Made by a program: the position numbers and the translations under genes. DNA of 64,000 bases from Fictibacillus nanhaiensis (lineage in GTDB: Bacteria > Bacillota > Bacilli > Bacillales > Fictibacillaceae): NCBI RefSeq assembly GCF_023715445.1, contig NZ_JAMBOD010000002.1:363362-427361 (forward strand). Direction: 5' to 3'. Below the pieces are notes generated by a model. The model saw nothing but the letters and a program-made list of their open reading frames with translations. It had not been told where the DNA came from and did not search any database. Shown in pieces: positions 26,223-36,029 of this stretch (positions are counted from its first letter, which is position 1; each line of letters opens with the position of its first letter).

Positions 26223-26344
26223 AAGTTGTTATACTGTCCGTAGGTACCCTGTCTCTTCCTCTAAAAGCGAAGTGTTAAGGTGTATCCGTCGAGACAACTC
26301 GTAGTTTAATCACGTTGTATTGCTCGTGACTGAGCTATCAAGCC
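26223..26344 (-). repeat. tRNA-linked repeat, Phe copy (122 bp)
   Basis: In transcription direction the unit begins with 17 bases that match the 5' end of tRNA-Phe with one mismatch (GGCTTGATAGCTCAGTC against GGCTCGATAGCTCAGTC), then switches to about 105 bases shared with the two Lys copies at 26651-26892. It fills most of the gap between tRNA-Asp and tRNA-Phe. The shared part holds CGAG-TTGT-CTCG, a small hairpin, and CGACGGATAC. Confidence 0.85.
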
Positions 26345-26380
26345 AAATTTTTTTAAAAAAACAAAATTGTTAAGAAAAAA

Positions 26381-26456
26381 TGGCGGACCCGACCGGGGTC
26401 GAACCGGCGATCTCCTGCGTGACAGGCAGGCATGTTAACCACTACACCACGAGTCC
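26381..26456 (-). tRNA. tRNA-Asp (GTC)
   Basis: A 76-nt cloverleaf with CCA encoded; acceptor GGACTCG pairs with CGGGTCC (one G-T pair), anticodon loop CTGTCAC. Confidence 0.97.
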
Positions 26457-26483
26457 AGAAACTAAAGATTATTAAAATAAAAA

Positions 26484-26558
26484 TGGTGACCCGTACGGGA
26501 TTCGAACCCGTGTTACCGCCGTGAAAGGGCGGTGTCTTAACCGCTTGACCAACGGGCC
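26484..26558 (-). tRNA. tRNA-Glu (TTC)
   Basis: A 75-nt cloverleaf with CCA encoded; acceptor GGCCCGT with matching 3' strand, anticodon loop CTTTCAC. Confidence 0.97.
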
Positions 26559-26574
26559 ACTTTTTAGAAAAAAG

Positions 26575-26650
26575 TGGTGAGCCATGAAGGACTCGAACCT
26601 TCGACCCTCTGATTAAAAGTCAGATGCTCTACCGACTGAGCTAATGGCTC
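26575..26650 (-). tRNA. tRNA-Lys (TTT)
   Basis: A 76-nt cloverleaf with CCA encoded; acceptor GAGCCAT, anticodon loop CTTTTAA. First functional tRNA of the operon. Its first 17 bases are repeated twice upstream in tandem units. Confidence 0.97.
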
Positions 26651-26770
26651 TTGCTAATCGTGTCCGTCGGTACCCTGTCTCTTCCTCTAAAAGCGAAGTA
26701 TGTAAGTGTATCCGTCGAGACAACTCGTCATTCAATCACGCTGTATTGCTCGTGACTGAGCTAATGGCTC
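26651..26770 (-). repeat. tRNA-linked repeat, Lys copy 2 (120 bp)
   Basis: In transcription direction it begins with GAGCCATTAGCTCAGTC, identical to the first 17 bases of tRNA-Lys, then continues into the shared 103-bp segment and ends directly at the real tRNA-Lys. It is in tandem with the next copy. Confidence 0.88.
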
Positions 26771-26892
26771 TTGCTAATCGTGTCCGTCGGTACCCTGTCT
26801 CTTCCTCTAAAAGCGAAGTATGTAAGAGCGTATCCGTCGAGACAACTCGTCATTCAATCACGTTGTATTGCTCGTGACTGAGCTAATGGCTC
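26771..26892 (-). repeat. tRNA-linked repeat, Lys copy 1 (122 bp)
   Basis: Nearly identical to the 26651-26770 unit, with a 2-base length difference in a GTGT/GAGCGT stretch and one further change. It is the promoter-proximal unit, so it is transcribed in the tRNA precursor. Confidence 0.88.
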
Positions 26893-26928
26893 TTAGAATA
26901 ACAATGTCGTTTTTTCACGACAAGTGTT

Positions 26929-26957
26929 ACTTTATCACGATATTGAGGGTTTGACAA
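26929..26957 (-). promoter_or_regulatory. Promoter of the tRNA operon
   Basis: Minus strand: TTGTCA (26957-26952), 17-base spacer, TAAAGT (26934-26929). It predicts a start near 26922, about 30 bases ahead of the first repeat. Confidence 0.65.
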
Positions 26958-27204
26958 TATGTTTTTGTTTTATTTTTTTATAAAAACTTTTCAAGTTGCT
27001 GTTTTTATATAAAATAGCTATAGCATGTCTTCTATTAACAGTCTATTTTGCATATAATGTCGAAAATCGTGTTTATTGCAAATAACGTGGGATTTTCTCG
27101 TTTATCGTGGGATTAATTTTCCGTGTACTTTCCATATAATCATTAGCTCGATTTGTCTTCTTCACACAAACATTAACAAGAGAAAAAACTCTATAAAACA
27201 AAAA
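26958..27204. other. Intergenic stretch between purA and the tRNA promoter
   Basis: AT-rich, with no gene seen. CGTGGGATT occurs twice (27086-27094 and 27106-27114) as a direct repeat of unknown meaning. Confidence 0.4.
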
Positions 27205-27237
27205 AAGAGCTCCTTGCGAACATGGAGCTCCTTTTTT
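27200..27237 (-). terminator. Terminator of purA
   Basis: GAGCTCC (27207-27213) and GGAGCTC (27224-27230) pair, with A and T runs on both sides, so it can work in both directions. Confidence 0.85.
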
Positions 27238-27245
27238 ATCATTTT

Positions 27246-28550
<1,305 letters not shown>

Positions 28551-28594
28551 TTAACGACCGGCGAATTTATCGCCTAATCTTGAAAACCATGCTT

Positions 28595-28623
28595 AGTTTA
28601 GCAATAACTTAAGCGAAAGTCAA
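28595..28623 (-). promoter_or_regulatory. Promoter of purA
   Basis: Minus strand: TTGACT (28623-28618), 17-base spacer, TAAACT (28600-28595). Confidence 0.7.
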
Positions 28624-28627
28624 CGAA

Positions 28628-28671
28628 AAACACGAACATTAAATGCATAATTATAACATTTGTTCGTAAAA
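28628..28671. promoter_or_regulatory. Pair of inverted PurBoxes (PurR)
   Basis: CGAAC at 28633-28637 and GTTCG at 28662-28666 lie in AT-rich arms that fit AWWWCCGAACWWT in opposite orientation with about 18 bases between. The pair sits directly upstream of the purA -35, as in B. subtilis PurR-controlled genes. Confidence 0.7.
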
Positions 28672-28751
28672 TATTTACATTCCCATAGTCAAAAGATTAA
28701 AAGCTTTATCGTATCCTGTAGTATACACCTTGTTTAGGAGGTCTAATTCAA

Positions 28752-29156
28752 TTGTTTATTGAGAAATTAATGGTTGCTTATATGGATGACGCTGCTAACC
28801 ATATCTATTATTTAGATAAAAGTGAACAAATAATCCTTCTCGATGCGATCGAACCAGGAGGATTGCCTAATTTAGAGTTTTTAGATGCTGATGAACCTGA
28901 ACGATTTATTGAGATTCCAAAAGTAATGAATGTGGAATCTTTCAGCTGGATGGTCGAGTTTGAAAGTCAGAATCAACATAATGAATTATTGCATGCACTC
29001 AATGAAGATAATCCATTTGCACGATTTAATGAAACAATCGAACAGCTTAACTTAACGGAAAAGTGGCAGGCATTTCAAAAAGAAAAAGTGAAAATCCGCA
29101 TTGAAAATTGGTTATCTGAAAAACAGATTGTAGAAATGGAAAAGCAGCTGGACTAA
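28752..29156 (+). CDS. UPF0158-type protein of unknown function
   Basis: This 134-aa acidic protein has the UPF0158 pattern: EFLDADEPERFIEIP, SFSWMVEFESQ, LLHALNEDNPFARFNETI and WQAFQKEKVKIRIENWL. No function is known. TTG start 10 bases after AGGAGG; an ATG six codons further (MVAYMDD) is a less likely start. It is divergent from purA. Confidence 0.72.
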   Translation: MFIEKLMVAYMDDAANHIYYLDKSEQIILLDAIEPGGLPNLEFLDADEPERFIEIPKVMNVESFSWMVEFESQNQHNELLHALNEDNPFARFNETIEQLNLTEKWQAFQKEKVKIRIENWLSEKQIVEMEKQLD

Positions 29157-29173
29157 TCCAGCTGCTTTTTTTA
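29142..29173. terminator. Bidirectional terminator between the UPF0158 gene and dnaC
   Basis: AAGCAGCTGGA and TCCAGCTGCTT form an 11-bp stem with a 4-base loop and a T run. It includes the stop codon of the UPF0158 gene and abuts the stop codon of dnaC. Confidence 0.85.
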
Positions 29174-30535
29174 TGCGCCTGGCGGTATGGCACTCTCATC
29201 GTGTCGCCTGTCCAGGTTAACGAATTTATTGTATTCTTTTACAAAAGCAAGCTCTACCGTTCCTGTGGGGCCATTACGCTGCTTTGCAATAATGATTTCG
29301 ATAATATTCTTACTCTCCGTTTCTTTATCATAATAATCATCACGATAAAGGAAGGCTACAATATCGGCATCCTGCTCGATGGAACCTGATTCACGTATAT
29401 CAGACATCATCGGACGCTTGTCCTGACGGGATTCTACACCACGAGATAGCTGAGACAGAGCAATAACAGGTACTTCCAGCTCACGGGCTAGAGCTTTTAA
29501 TGAACGGGAGATTTCGGAAACTTCCTGCTGGCGGTTTTCTCCGGACTTCCCGCTTCCCATGATAAGCTGCAAATAATCAATCAGTATCATTCCTAAGCCT
29601 TTTTCCTGCTTAAGACGTCTGCATTTTGCACGGATATCATTGATTCTAATACCAGGCGTATCATCAATATAAATTCCAGCCGCTGAAAGGCTTCCCATCG
29701 CCATTGTAAGCTTCTGCCAATCCTCAGGCAGTAATGCACCTGTACGAAGGCGCTGAGCATCAATGTTTCCTTCCGCACAAAGCATACGCATAACAAGCTG
29801 CTCTGCTCCCATCTCAAGACTAAAGATTGCTACATTCTCCTCCGTCTTAGTCGCAACATTTTGAGCGATATTCAGGGCGAACGCTGTTTTACCTACTGAT
29901 GGACGGGCAGCAACGATAATCAGATCGTTTCTTTGGAAACCAGCCGTCATCCTGTCCAAGTCATTAAATCCTGTAGGAATACCTGTGATATCACCTTTAC
30001 GGTTATGAAGAGCTTCAATGTTGTCATAGGCATGCACTAAAACATCTTTAATCGCCGTAAAAGCACTCGTGTTTTTACGGTTCGCAACTTCTAGAATTGA
30101 TTTTTCGGCTTCGTTCAAAATCGCTTCTACTTCTTCTTCACGCGCATAGCTGTTTGCCGTTATTTCAGTAGCTGTCCGAATCAAACGGCGGAGGAGCGAC
30201 TTCTCTTCAACAATTTTACTGTAATATTCGATGTTTGCAGCAGTTGGAGCACTGTCGGCAAGTTCCGTTAAAAAGGATAAGCCGCCCACTTCATCCAGCT
30301 GGTTATTATCCGATAGCTCAGAGGTCACTGTTATGAGATCGACAGGCTCTCCTTTAGCGTTCAAGTCAAGCATGACACGATAGATTCGTTGATGCGTTGC
30401 CCGGTAAAAATCTTCCGGAAGCAAGATCTCCGATGCGGTAATCAAAGCTTCAGGTTCTAGAAAGATCGCGCCCAGTACTGCTTGTTCAGCTTCAATATTT
30501 TGTGGTGGTATACGGTCGGCAAATAAATCGTTCAT
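29171..30535 (-). CDS. dnaC: Replicative DNA helicase (DnaB homologue, named DnaC in Bacillus)
   Basis: This 454-aa hexameric helicase has the DnaB N-terminal domain (PPQNIEAEQAVLGAIFLEPEAL), Walker A AARPSVGKTAF, Walker B MILIDYLQLI and the R-rich DIRESGSIEQDAD. It unwinds DNA at the fork. Start at the ATG at 30535 after GAGGAGG, giving the same length as the B. subtilis protein; the longest frame runs 12 codons further. It lies after rplI, a common neighbour. Confidence 0.97.
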   Translation of the reverse strand: MNDLFADRIPPQNIEAEQAVLGAIFLEPEALITASEILLPEDFYRATHQRIYRVMLDLNAKGEPVDLITVTSELSDNNQLDEVGGLSFLTELADSAPTAANIEYYSKIVEEKSLLRRLIRTATEITANSYAREEEVEAILNEAEKSILEVANRKNTSAFTAIKDVLVHAYDNIEALHNRKGDITGIPTGFNDLDRMTAGFQRNDLIIVAARPSVGKTAFALNIAQNVATKTEENVAIFSLEMGAEQLVMRMLCAEGNIDAQRLRTGALLPEDWQKLTMAMGSLSAAGIYIDDTPGIRINDIRAKCRRLKQEKGLGMILIDYLQLIMGSGKSGENRQQEVSEISRSLKALARELEVPVIALSQLSRGVESRQDKRPMMSDIRESGSIEQDADIVAFLYRDDYYDKETESKNIIEIIIAKQRNGPTGTVELAFVKEYNKFVNLDRRHDESAIPPGA

Positions 30536-30571
30536 TCGTCTGTTCCTCCTCTCCTCTTTTTTTATAAACAC

Positions 30572-30597
30572 GGAAAAACCGGGAAATCCCGGCTTTT
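30572..30597 (-). terminator. Hairpin between rplI and dnaC
   Basis: CCGGG and CCCGG around ATTT, then TTTTT on the minus strand. It may lower transcription from rplI into dnaC. Confidence 0.7.
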
Positions 30598-30598
30598 T

Positions 30599-31042
30599 TT
30601 ATTCTTCCGTTACGTGTACTTTAACTGTTCCAGTTACTTGTGAATGAATCTTTACTGGCACATTCGTGAATCCGAGTGATTTAATTGGTTCAGCTAGTTC
30701 GATTTTACGCTTGTCGATTTTAATGCCTTGTTCTTTCAGACCGTCTGCAATTTGTTTACTTGTGACAGATCCAAATACACGGCCGCCATCACCAGTCTTT
30801 GTTTTAATCGTAATGGTAATGGAAGCAAGCTTTGCTTTTAGCGCTTCAGCTTCTTCCAGCTGAGCCTGCTGTTTTTTCTCTTCGCTCTTTTGCTGGCCTT
30901 GAAGTGTTGCCATAGCACCTGGTGTAGCTTCTGAAGCTAAGTTCTTAGGAAAAAGAAAGTTGCGGGCGTATCCTTCAGAAACGTTCTTTACTTCCCCTTT
31001 TTTACCTTTGCCTTTTACATCTTGAAGAAAAATTACTTTCAT
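30599..31042 (-). CDS. rplI: 50S ribosomal protein L9
   Basis: This 147-aa protein starts [33 protein letters not shown], the canonical L9 N-domain that binds 23S rRNA, followed by the long connecting helix ([21 protein letters not shown]) and the C-domain. Its start overlaps the gdpP stop by four bases. Confidence 0.98.
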   Translation of the reverse strand: MKVIFLQDVKGKGKKGEVKNVSEGYARNFLFPKNLASEATPGAMATLQGQQKSEEKKQQAQLEEAEALKAKLASITITIKTKTGDGGRVFGSVTSKQIADGLKEQGIKIDKRKIELAEPIKSLGFTNVPVKIHSQVTGTVKVHVTEE

Positions 31043-33012
31043 TCCTCTTCTCCCCCTTCAATATACTCATCAATGATCTGCTTTAAATGTCTTTCAGCTT
31101 CATCAATCGTGCTGTTTTCGATCTGGCAGGCGGCATTTGTTAAATGACCTCCTCCTTCTAATCGTTCCATGATCATCTGCACGTTGATATCCCCAAGCGA
31201 GCGTGCACTGATGCTTACTTTTCCGTCAATTCGGTTTGAAATAACAAAAGAAGCTTGAATGCCGTTCATCGTTAATAAGATATCTGCAGCCTGAGCAATC
31301 ACCACTTGATTGTAAGCATCCTCAGGAGTACTTTTGGCGATTACGATGCCTTTTTTATAAACTTCAGCACTCTCAATCAGCTTAGAGCGTCTTGTGTACG
31401 TATTTAAGTCTTCTTTTAAGAACTTTTGCACCAAAATAGTATCTGCACCATGCGCCCTTAGATAAGATGCTGCATCAAACGTACGAGAACCCGTTCTGAG
31501 CGTGAAACTCTTCGTATCTACAATAATTCCCGCAAGGAGGGCTGTCGCCTCGAGCATGCGCATTTTAAGCCGCTTAGGCTGATATTCCAGCAGCTCTGTT
31601 ACAAGTTCTGCAGTCGAAGAAGCATAAGGCTCCATATAAACAAGAACAGGATCCTTAATAAACTCTTCTCCTCTACGATGGTGGTCGATTACCACAACAT
31701 GATCAAGCTTTGATAAAAGCTTCTCTTCAATAACCATAGATGGTTTGTGTGTATCAACAACGACAAGCAGCGTATCACGTGAAGCGATCTCAAGTGCTTC
31801 TTCCGGGCTGATAAAGAACTTCCATACGGATTCCGTTTCTTTGATCTCATCCATCAGTCGCTGAACACCAATATCGATATCCGACTGGTCAAGAACAACA
31901 TATCCGTCTTTTCCATTTACTTGAGCCACTTTTAAAATCCCGATCGCCGATCCGATCGAATCCATATCAGGGTTTTTATGCCCCATGATCATCACTTTGT
32001 CGCTGTCAGCTACTAATTCACTAAGAGCATGTGAAATAACCCTTGCTCGAACACGGGTACGTTTTTCAACAGGGTTCGTTTTACCACCGTAAAAACGCAC
32101 TTTTCCATTCGTTTGTTTAATGGCCACCTGGTCACCTCCGCGCCCAAGAGCAAGATCCAGACTGGATTGTGAAAGCTGGCCAAGTTCAGGAAGTGAAGAA
32201 GTTCCTGCCGCTACCCCGATACTAAGGGTAAGAGAAACATTCTGCTTAGCCGTTGATTCTCGAACTTCATCGAGAACACTGAACTTATTTTTTTCTAATT
32301 CATATAAAATCCGCTGGTTAAACACAGCTAAAAAACGTTCTGAAGATGTTCTCTTAAGGAAGATGCCATGCTCGTTCGCCCACTCATTCAAAACAGAAGT
32401 TACTTTAGAGTTAATCGTCGAACGGAACTGGTCATCCAGCCCTTGCGTTACTTCTTCATAGTTATCCAGATAGATAATCGCCATAACTGTCTGCTCTTCA
32501 TCATATAAACGTTCAAGATCAAGCTGTTCAGTTACGTCAAAAAAGTAAAGAAGCCGGTCTTCCTTTTTAAAATTCACTTGGAATTTATGTGTATTAATCT
32601 TTATTACTTCTTCCTTCGCATCACTTTTAATATAAGGAATAAGTTCTTCTGAAACATGGTTTAGAGAATGCCCGATAAAGGATTCTTCCTCAATCAGCGA
32701 TCCCATATATGGGTTCGCCCACTCAATCTTAAAATCCTCATCATACAAAATAATCCCGATCGGCATTTCCATAAGCGCTTCTTCGCCTACCTTCTTCAGG
32801 CGATGAGAAAGCGTAGAAATATAGTCACCTAGTTCCTCCTGAAAACTAGCTTCGGCCCTCATGGCATAATAAAATAAGCCGCCTAATAGCACAAAGCCTG
32901 CCATTCCAATCATCCATTGAAAATATGTGATGATGCTCACCAGCACAACAGAAGTAACAAATAAGGCGATGACGGGATAACCATGCCACCGTTTTAACAA
33001 AAACTTTGGCAT
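31039..33012 (-). CDS. gdpP: Cyclic-di-AMP phosphodiesterase GdpP (YybT)
   Basis: This 657-aa membrane protein has two N-terminal helices (about 14-54), a PAS-like heme-binding-type domain (about 85-150), a degenerate GGDEF domain (about 170-300) and the DHH/DHHA1 catalytic module with [33 protein letters not shown] and GGGHLTNAA. It hydrolyses c-di-AMP to pApA and so affects potassium balance and wall stress. Layout yybS-gdpP-rplI-dnaC is typical. Confidence 0.97.
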   Translation of the reverse strand: MPKFLLKRWHGYPVIALFVTSVVLVSIITYFQWMIGMAGFVLLGGLFYYAMRAEASFQEELGDYISTLSHRLKKVGEEALMEMPIGIILYDEDFKIEWANPYMGSLIEEESFIGHSLNHVSEELIPYIKSDAKEEVIKINTHKFQVNFKKEDRLLYFFDVTEQLDLERLYDEEQTVMAIIYLDNYEEVTQGLDDQFRSTINSKVTSVLNEWANEHGIFLKRTSSERFLAVFNQRILYELEKNKFSVLDEVRESTAKQNVSLTLSIGVAAGTSSLPELGQLSQSSLDLALGRGGDQVAIKQTNGKVRFYGGKTNPVEKRTRVRARVISHALSELVADSDKVMIMGHKNPDMDSIGSAIGILKVAQVNGKDGYVVLDQSDIDIGVQRLMDEIKETESVWKFFISPEEALEIASRDTLLVVVDTHKPSMVIEEKLLSKLDHVVVIDHHRRGEEFIKDPVLVYMEPYASSTAELVTELLEYQPKRLKMRMLEATALLAGIIVDTKSFTLRTGSRTFDAASYLRAHGADTILVQKFLKEDLNTYTRRSKLIESAEVYKKGIVIAKSTPEDAYNQVVIAQAADILLTMNGIQASFVISNRIDGKVSISARSLGDINVQMIMERLEGGGHLTNAACQIENSTIDEAERHLKQIIDEYIEGGEEE

Positions 33013-33023
33013 ATTTTCAGCTC

Positions 33024-33968
33024 CTACTGTTTTGGTTTCAACCGTTTTTTAATCATAAAACCTAAATCAATTATACCTAAGAATTTCACGACTTCCAGAG
33101 GAATTGGCAGGAAAGAGTTCAGCAAAAATAAGAGTATAATTAACAATATGATTCTTTTTCTCTTCCAATTCTTTATCCAGGCATAATAAAAGATAACTGT
33201 AAAACCTTGAATAATTAGTACAAACGATAATATCATATACAAATTTATCGTTCCAATATATAAAGCGGTGCCTTTTTCAGGGGTACTGAATGTTAATATA
33301 ATCGCTACAATATAATACCACAAAAACGATTTGGGCAGGTTCCACTCTCGAAATGGCGGAAATGAAGGTACATCATAGCGCAGTCTTTTCATAAGCATTC
33401 TTGCAGCCAGATGTGTTAAAAAAGCAAGTATGACTGCTCCGCCAATAATATAAGTAGGAAGCATCATCGGAATAAGATCCGCTTGCTCTTTAAACTTTTC
33501 GATTTGCGACGGATCTTGCCCGCTCGTTCTATAAAACTCTTCTGCAGTCCCTATTGCAGTTTGAAAGTTTCGTTTTAATTCAGTAACAAAATTAATGCCC
33601 ATTATCACTTGAGCAATCACAAGTGTGGCCAGCATGTTTAAAAGGTTCGCTAAACTGGCACCAAGCAGAACTGCAAAAGCAGATTTTTTTCTTCTGTAAA
33701 GTTCACCCATTACAATTCCGGTTAAACCAGAAAATAGAGTTACGATTATACCGTTGATCCCTGCAAATGCAAGAGACACACCAAAAGTAACTGCCCATAA
33801 AAGCAATCCCGACCGAAGATTATGCCGATAAATATAGATAATAAAAGGCAGAGGCAGAATAAATAAGGAAAAAAGGCTAAAAAACGGTATGTACATACTG
33901 ATCAAAAAAAGAAGAGTGTAAATGCCCGAAACGACAGCACCCTCTACCAATACTTTAGTATTGCGCAT
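33024..33968 (-). CDS. yybS: YybS (DUF2232) multi-spanning membrane protein
   Basis: This 314-aa protein is hydrophobic with about eight predicted helices and a DUF2232 pattern, starting VLVEGAVVSGIYTLLFLISMYIP. Role unknown; it is the conserved partner upstream of gdpP, 11 bases away. Confidence 0.9.
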   Translation of the reverse strand: MRNTKVLVEGAVVSGIYTLLFLISMYIPFFSLFSLFILPLPFIIYIYRHNLRSGLLLWAVTFGVSLAFAGINGIIVTLFSGLTGIVMGELYRRKKSAFAVLLGASLANLLNMLATLVIAQVIMGINFVTELKRNFQTAIGTAEEFYRTSGQDPSQIEKFKEQADLIPMMLPTYIIGGAVILAFLTHLAARMLMKRLRYDVPSFPPFREWNLPKSFLWYYIVAIILTFSTPEKGTALYIGTINLYMILSFVLIIQGFTVIFYYAWIKNWKRKRIILLIILLFLLNSFLPIPLEVVKFLGIIDLGFMIKKRLKPKQ

Positions 33969-34106
33969 GATTCACCTCATAAATTTCTTCATATGTTTCA
34001 ATTGTAGTAACATACCCGCAGTAATTCAACTTTAATGCTAATTCTAGCATAGACGTACTTCATTGGATGTAAACAAAATGTGATGATACATCTCTGTATT
34101 AAAAGT

Positions 34107-34134
34107 AAAAAAACAGCACAGGGCTGTTTTTTTG
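34107..34134. terminator. Bidirectional terminator-like hairpin
   Basis: AAACAGC and GCTGTTT pair around ACAGG, with A and T runs on both sides. It lies after the old stop of the VOC gene at 34142. Confidence 0.7.
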
Positions 34135-34141
34135 CAAACTT

Positions 34142-34544
34142 TTAAGCCTCTTTCGGCCATCCGCTCCATATATGTGAAGGATGCCCATCAGGAACTCTTA
34201 CAATTATAACCTCCGCCAGGCTTAAACGTAATTTCTTCCGTAAAAATTCCCTGATTCTGCAGTTTTCCATAAAAAGTGTGGATGTCCCTTATTTCAAACG
34301 CTAAGACAGCCTGCCGCTCACCTTTCACATTTACAAAATCAAAACTAGGAACCTCTTCGCATTCGACTAAACCAACTGCCAAATTATCACGGTACATCAT
34401 ATAGGCTGCTCCATCTTCAGGATTATAAGGAAACGAAAACTCCATCCCGAATATATTTTGATAAAATTCAGCTGATCGAACAGGGTCTTTTACAGGCAAT
34501 TGAAGATAAGGAATTTGAAATGGTGTTACTTTAGTTTTTTGCAT
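34142..34544 (-). pseudogene. VOC-family protein with C-terminal frameshift
   Basis: The open frame 34188-34544 encodes 118 aa with the VOC start IPYLQLPVKDPVRSAEFYQNIFGMEF and ends GGGYNCKSS. One base of shift later, the expected family tail is readable (VPDGHPSHIWSGWPKEA), ending at a stop at 34142-34144. A 1-base insertion near 34195-34205 explains this. The start has a good site (AAAGGAGATG). Substrate unknown. Confidence 0.78.
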
Positions 34545-34617
34545 AGGATCATCTCCTTTAAAATCTCCATGTCTAATTTCCAGAAAAAAGAATTAATCCC
34601 TGTATGCAGCTGCAAAA

Positions 34618-34654
34618 AACACAAAAAACGCAGCAAGGATAACCTTACTGCGCT
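34618..34654 (-). terminator. Terminator of the rpsF-ssb-rpsR operon
   Basis: GCGCAGTAAGG pairs with CCTTGCTGCG on the minus strand (one mismatch), then TTTTTT. Confidence 0.85.
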
Positions 34655-34666
34655 TCTTTAATGATC

Positions 34667-34900
34667 TTATTCAGATACATATGGTAACAAAGCCATGTAA
34701 CGCGAGCGTTTGATCGCACGAGTCAATTGACGTTGATATTTAGCAGATGTACCAGTTACACGACGAGGAAGAATCTTACCGCGCTCAGAAATGAAACGCT
34801 TCAAAAGATCAGTGTCCTTGTAGTCGATGTAAGTGATTTTGTTTACAGTGAAGAAACAAACCTTACGACGCTTTTGGCGTCCACCACGACGTCCAGCCAT
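34667..34900 (-). CDS. rpsR: 30S ribosomal protein S18
   Basis: This 77-aa basic protein starts [17 protein letters not shown] and ends [17 protein letters not shown], canonical S18. It binds the central domain of 16S rRNA next to S6. Third gene of rpsF-ssb-rpsR. Confidence 0.98.
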   Translation of the reverse strand: MAGRRGGRQKRRKVCFFTVNKITYIDYKDTDLLKRFISERGKILPRRVTGTSAKYQRQLTRAIKRSRYMALLPYVSE

Positions 34901-34961
34901 TGATGGTCCCCTCCTTTTATTTTTATTTTATATATTCCGATTCATAGTTTACGTTAGTTGT

Positions 34962-35501
34962 TTAGAATGGCAGATCGTCATCAGAAATGTCGATCGGCGT
35001 GCCATCATTTGCAAACGGGTCATCGTTGAAGTTATTACGTTTTGGGTTCTGCTGCTGCTGTCCGCCAAATCCGTTGTCACTTCCATAGCTGCGGTTCTGA
35101 TTTTGCTGCCCAAATCCGCGGTCATTTGATGGTCCACTAAAGTTGTTGCCGCCTTGATATTGCTGGCCGCCGGCATTAGCATTTTTCGGTTCAAGGAACT
35201 GAACGCTTTCAGCCATTACTTCAGTAACATACACTCTTTGACCCTGATTGTTCTCGTAAGAACGTGTTTGCAAACGTCCATCCACTCCGGCAAGTGAACC
35301 TTTTTTCAGGTAGTTTGCCACGTTTTCAGCGGGCTTTCGCCATACGACACAGTTAATAAAATCTGCTTCACGCTCACCCTGCTGATTCGAAAAAGGACGA
35401 TTTACAGCAAGTGTGAAATTAGCTACTGCCACACCGTTTGGAGTGTACTTTAATTCTGGGTCTTTCGTTAAACGTCCCACCAGTACTACACGATTTAGCA
35501 T
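34962..35501 (-). CDS. ssbA: Single-stranded DNA-binding protein
   Basis: This 179-aa protein has the OB fold ([46 protein letters not shown]), a long Gly/Gln/Asn-rich linker and the acidic tip DISDDDLPF that recruits repair and replication partners. Its place between rpsF and rpsR is typical. Confidence 0.98.
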   Translation of the reverse strand: MLNRVVLVGRLTKDPELKYTPNGVAVANFTLAVNRPFSNQQGEREADFINCVVWRKPAENVANYLKKGSLAGVDGRLQTRSYENNQGQRVYVTEVMAESVQFLEPKNANAGGQQYQGGNNFSGPSNDRGFGQQNQNRSYGSDNGFGGQQQQNPKRNNFNDDPFANDGTPIDISDDDLPF

Positions 35502-35522
35502 TCAGAACCACTCCTTAAAGGA

Positions 35523-35813
35523 TTAATTTCTTTCGTCTACAATTGTCATGAAACGAAGAACATCTTCGTTGATCTTCATAAGACGGTCGAATTCATTAAT
35601 CGCTTCGTTTGGAGCGTTAACTTCCAATAGCGTGTAGTATCCATCGCGGAAGTCATTGATTTCGTAAGCTAAACGCTTCTTACCCATTTCCTTTTCGTTC
35701 GCGATTTCCGCACCGTTGTCAGTTAGGATGCTTTTCGCACGCTCTTTTGTTGACTTAAGAGCTTCCTCTTCGATATTCGGACGGACGATGTACATGATTT
35801 CGTACTTTTTCAT
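35523..35813 (-). CDS. rpsF: 30S ribosomal protein S6
   Basis: This 96-aa protein starts [19 protein letters not shown] and has the S6 core [21 protein letters not shown]. Start at 35813 after AAGGAGGTGAACGGA; the frame extends 13 codons upstream through the ribosome-binding site. S6 with S18 may bind the leader of this operon. Confidence 0.98.
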   Translation of the reverse strand: MKKYEIMYIVRPNIEEEALKSTKERAKSILTDNGAEIANEKEMGKKRLAYEINDFRDGYYTLLEVNAPNEAINEFDRLMKINEDVLRFMTIVDERN

Positions 35814-35826
35814 TCCGTTCACCTCC

Positions 35827-35849
35827 TTTTGGTCTAAGCGGCCCAAAAA
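35827..35849 (-). promoter_or_regulatory. Possible S6:S18 binding hairpin in the rpsF leader
   Basis: TTTTTGG and CCAAAA bracket a loop that includes GCCGC, just before AGGAGG. This fits the known S6:S18 leader motif with a CCG element as I remember it. The hairpin end lies directly against the ribosome-binding site. Confidence 0.55.
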
Positions 35850-35917
35850 CAAATGTTAAAGGGCAAGGAGAAAATCATCAAATTCAATATTTGTTGACAA
35901 TTAACTCACAATAAAGA

Positions 35918-35946
35918 ATTATATCAAAACATGCTGAATAAAACAA
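35918..35946 (-). promoter_or_regulatory. Promoter of rpsF-ssb-rpsR
   Basis: Minus strand: TTGTTT (35946-35941), 17-base spacer, TATAAT (35923-35918). Confidence 0.65.
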
Positions 35947-35965
35947 GCTAACTTTAAAATTAAGC

Positions 35966-35995
35966 CTAAAAAAAAGGAAAAGCCGCAGCTTTCCT
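35966..35995 (-). terminator. Terminator between the repeat element and rpsF
   Basis: GGAAAGC and GGCTTTTCC pair around TGC (imperfect), then eight T residues on the minus strand. Ends transcripts from ychF and the repeat. Confidence 0.65.
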
Positions 35996-36029
35996 CCGTT
36001 TTTCTATTTTTAATGCTTTTTTCAAAAAG

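Noticed and set aside
26644..26877. 77-codon ORF across the tRNA repeats
   Set aside because: It is antisense to transcribed tRNA sequence, its two halves simply repeat the duplicated unit, and it has no ribosome-binding site.
26651..26892. CRISPR-like array
   Set aside because: There are only two tandem units, with no distinct spacers and no cas genes.
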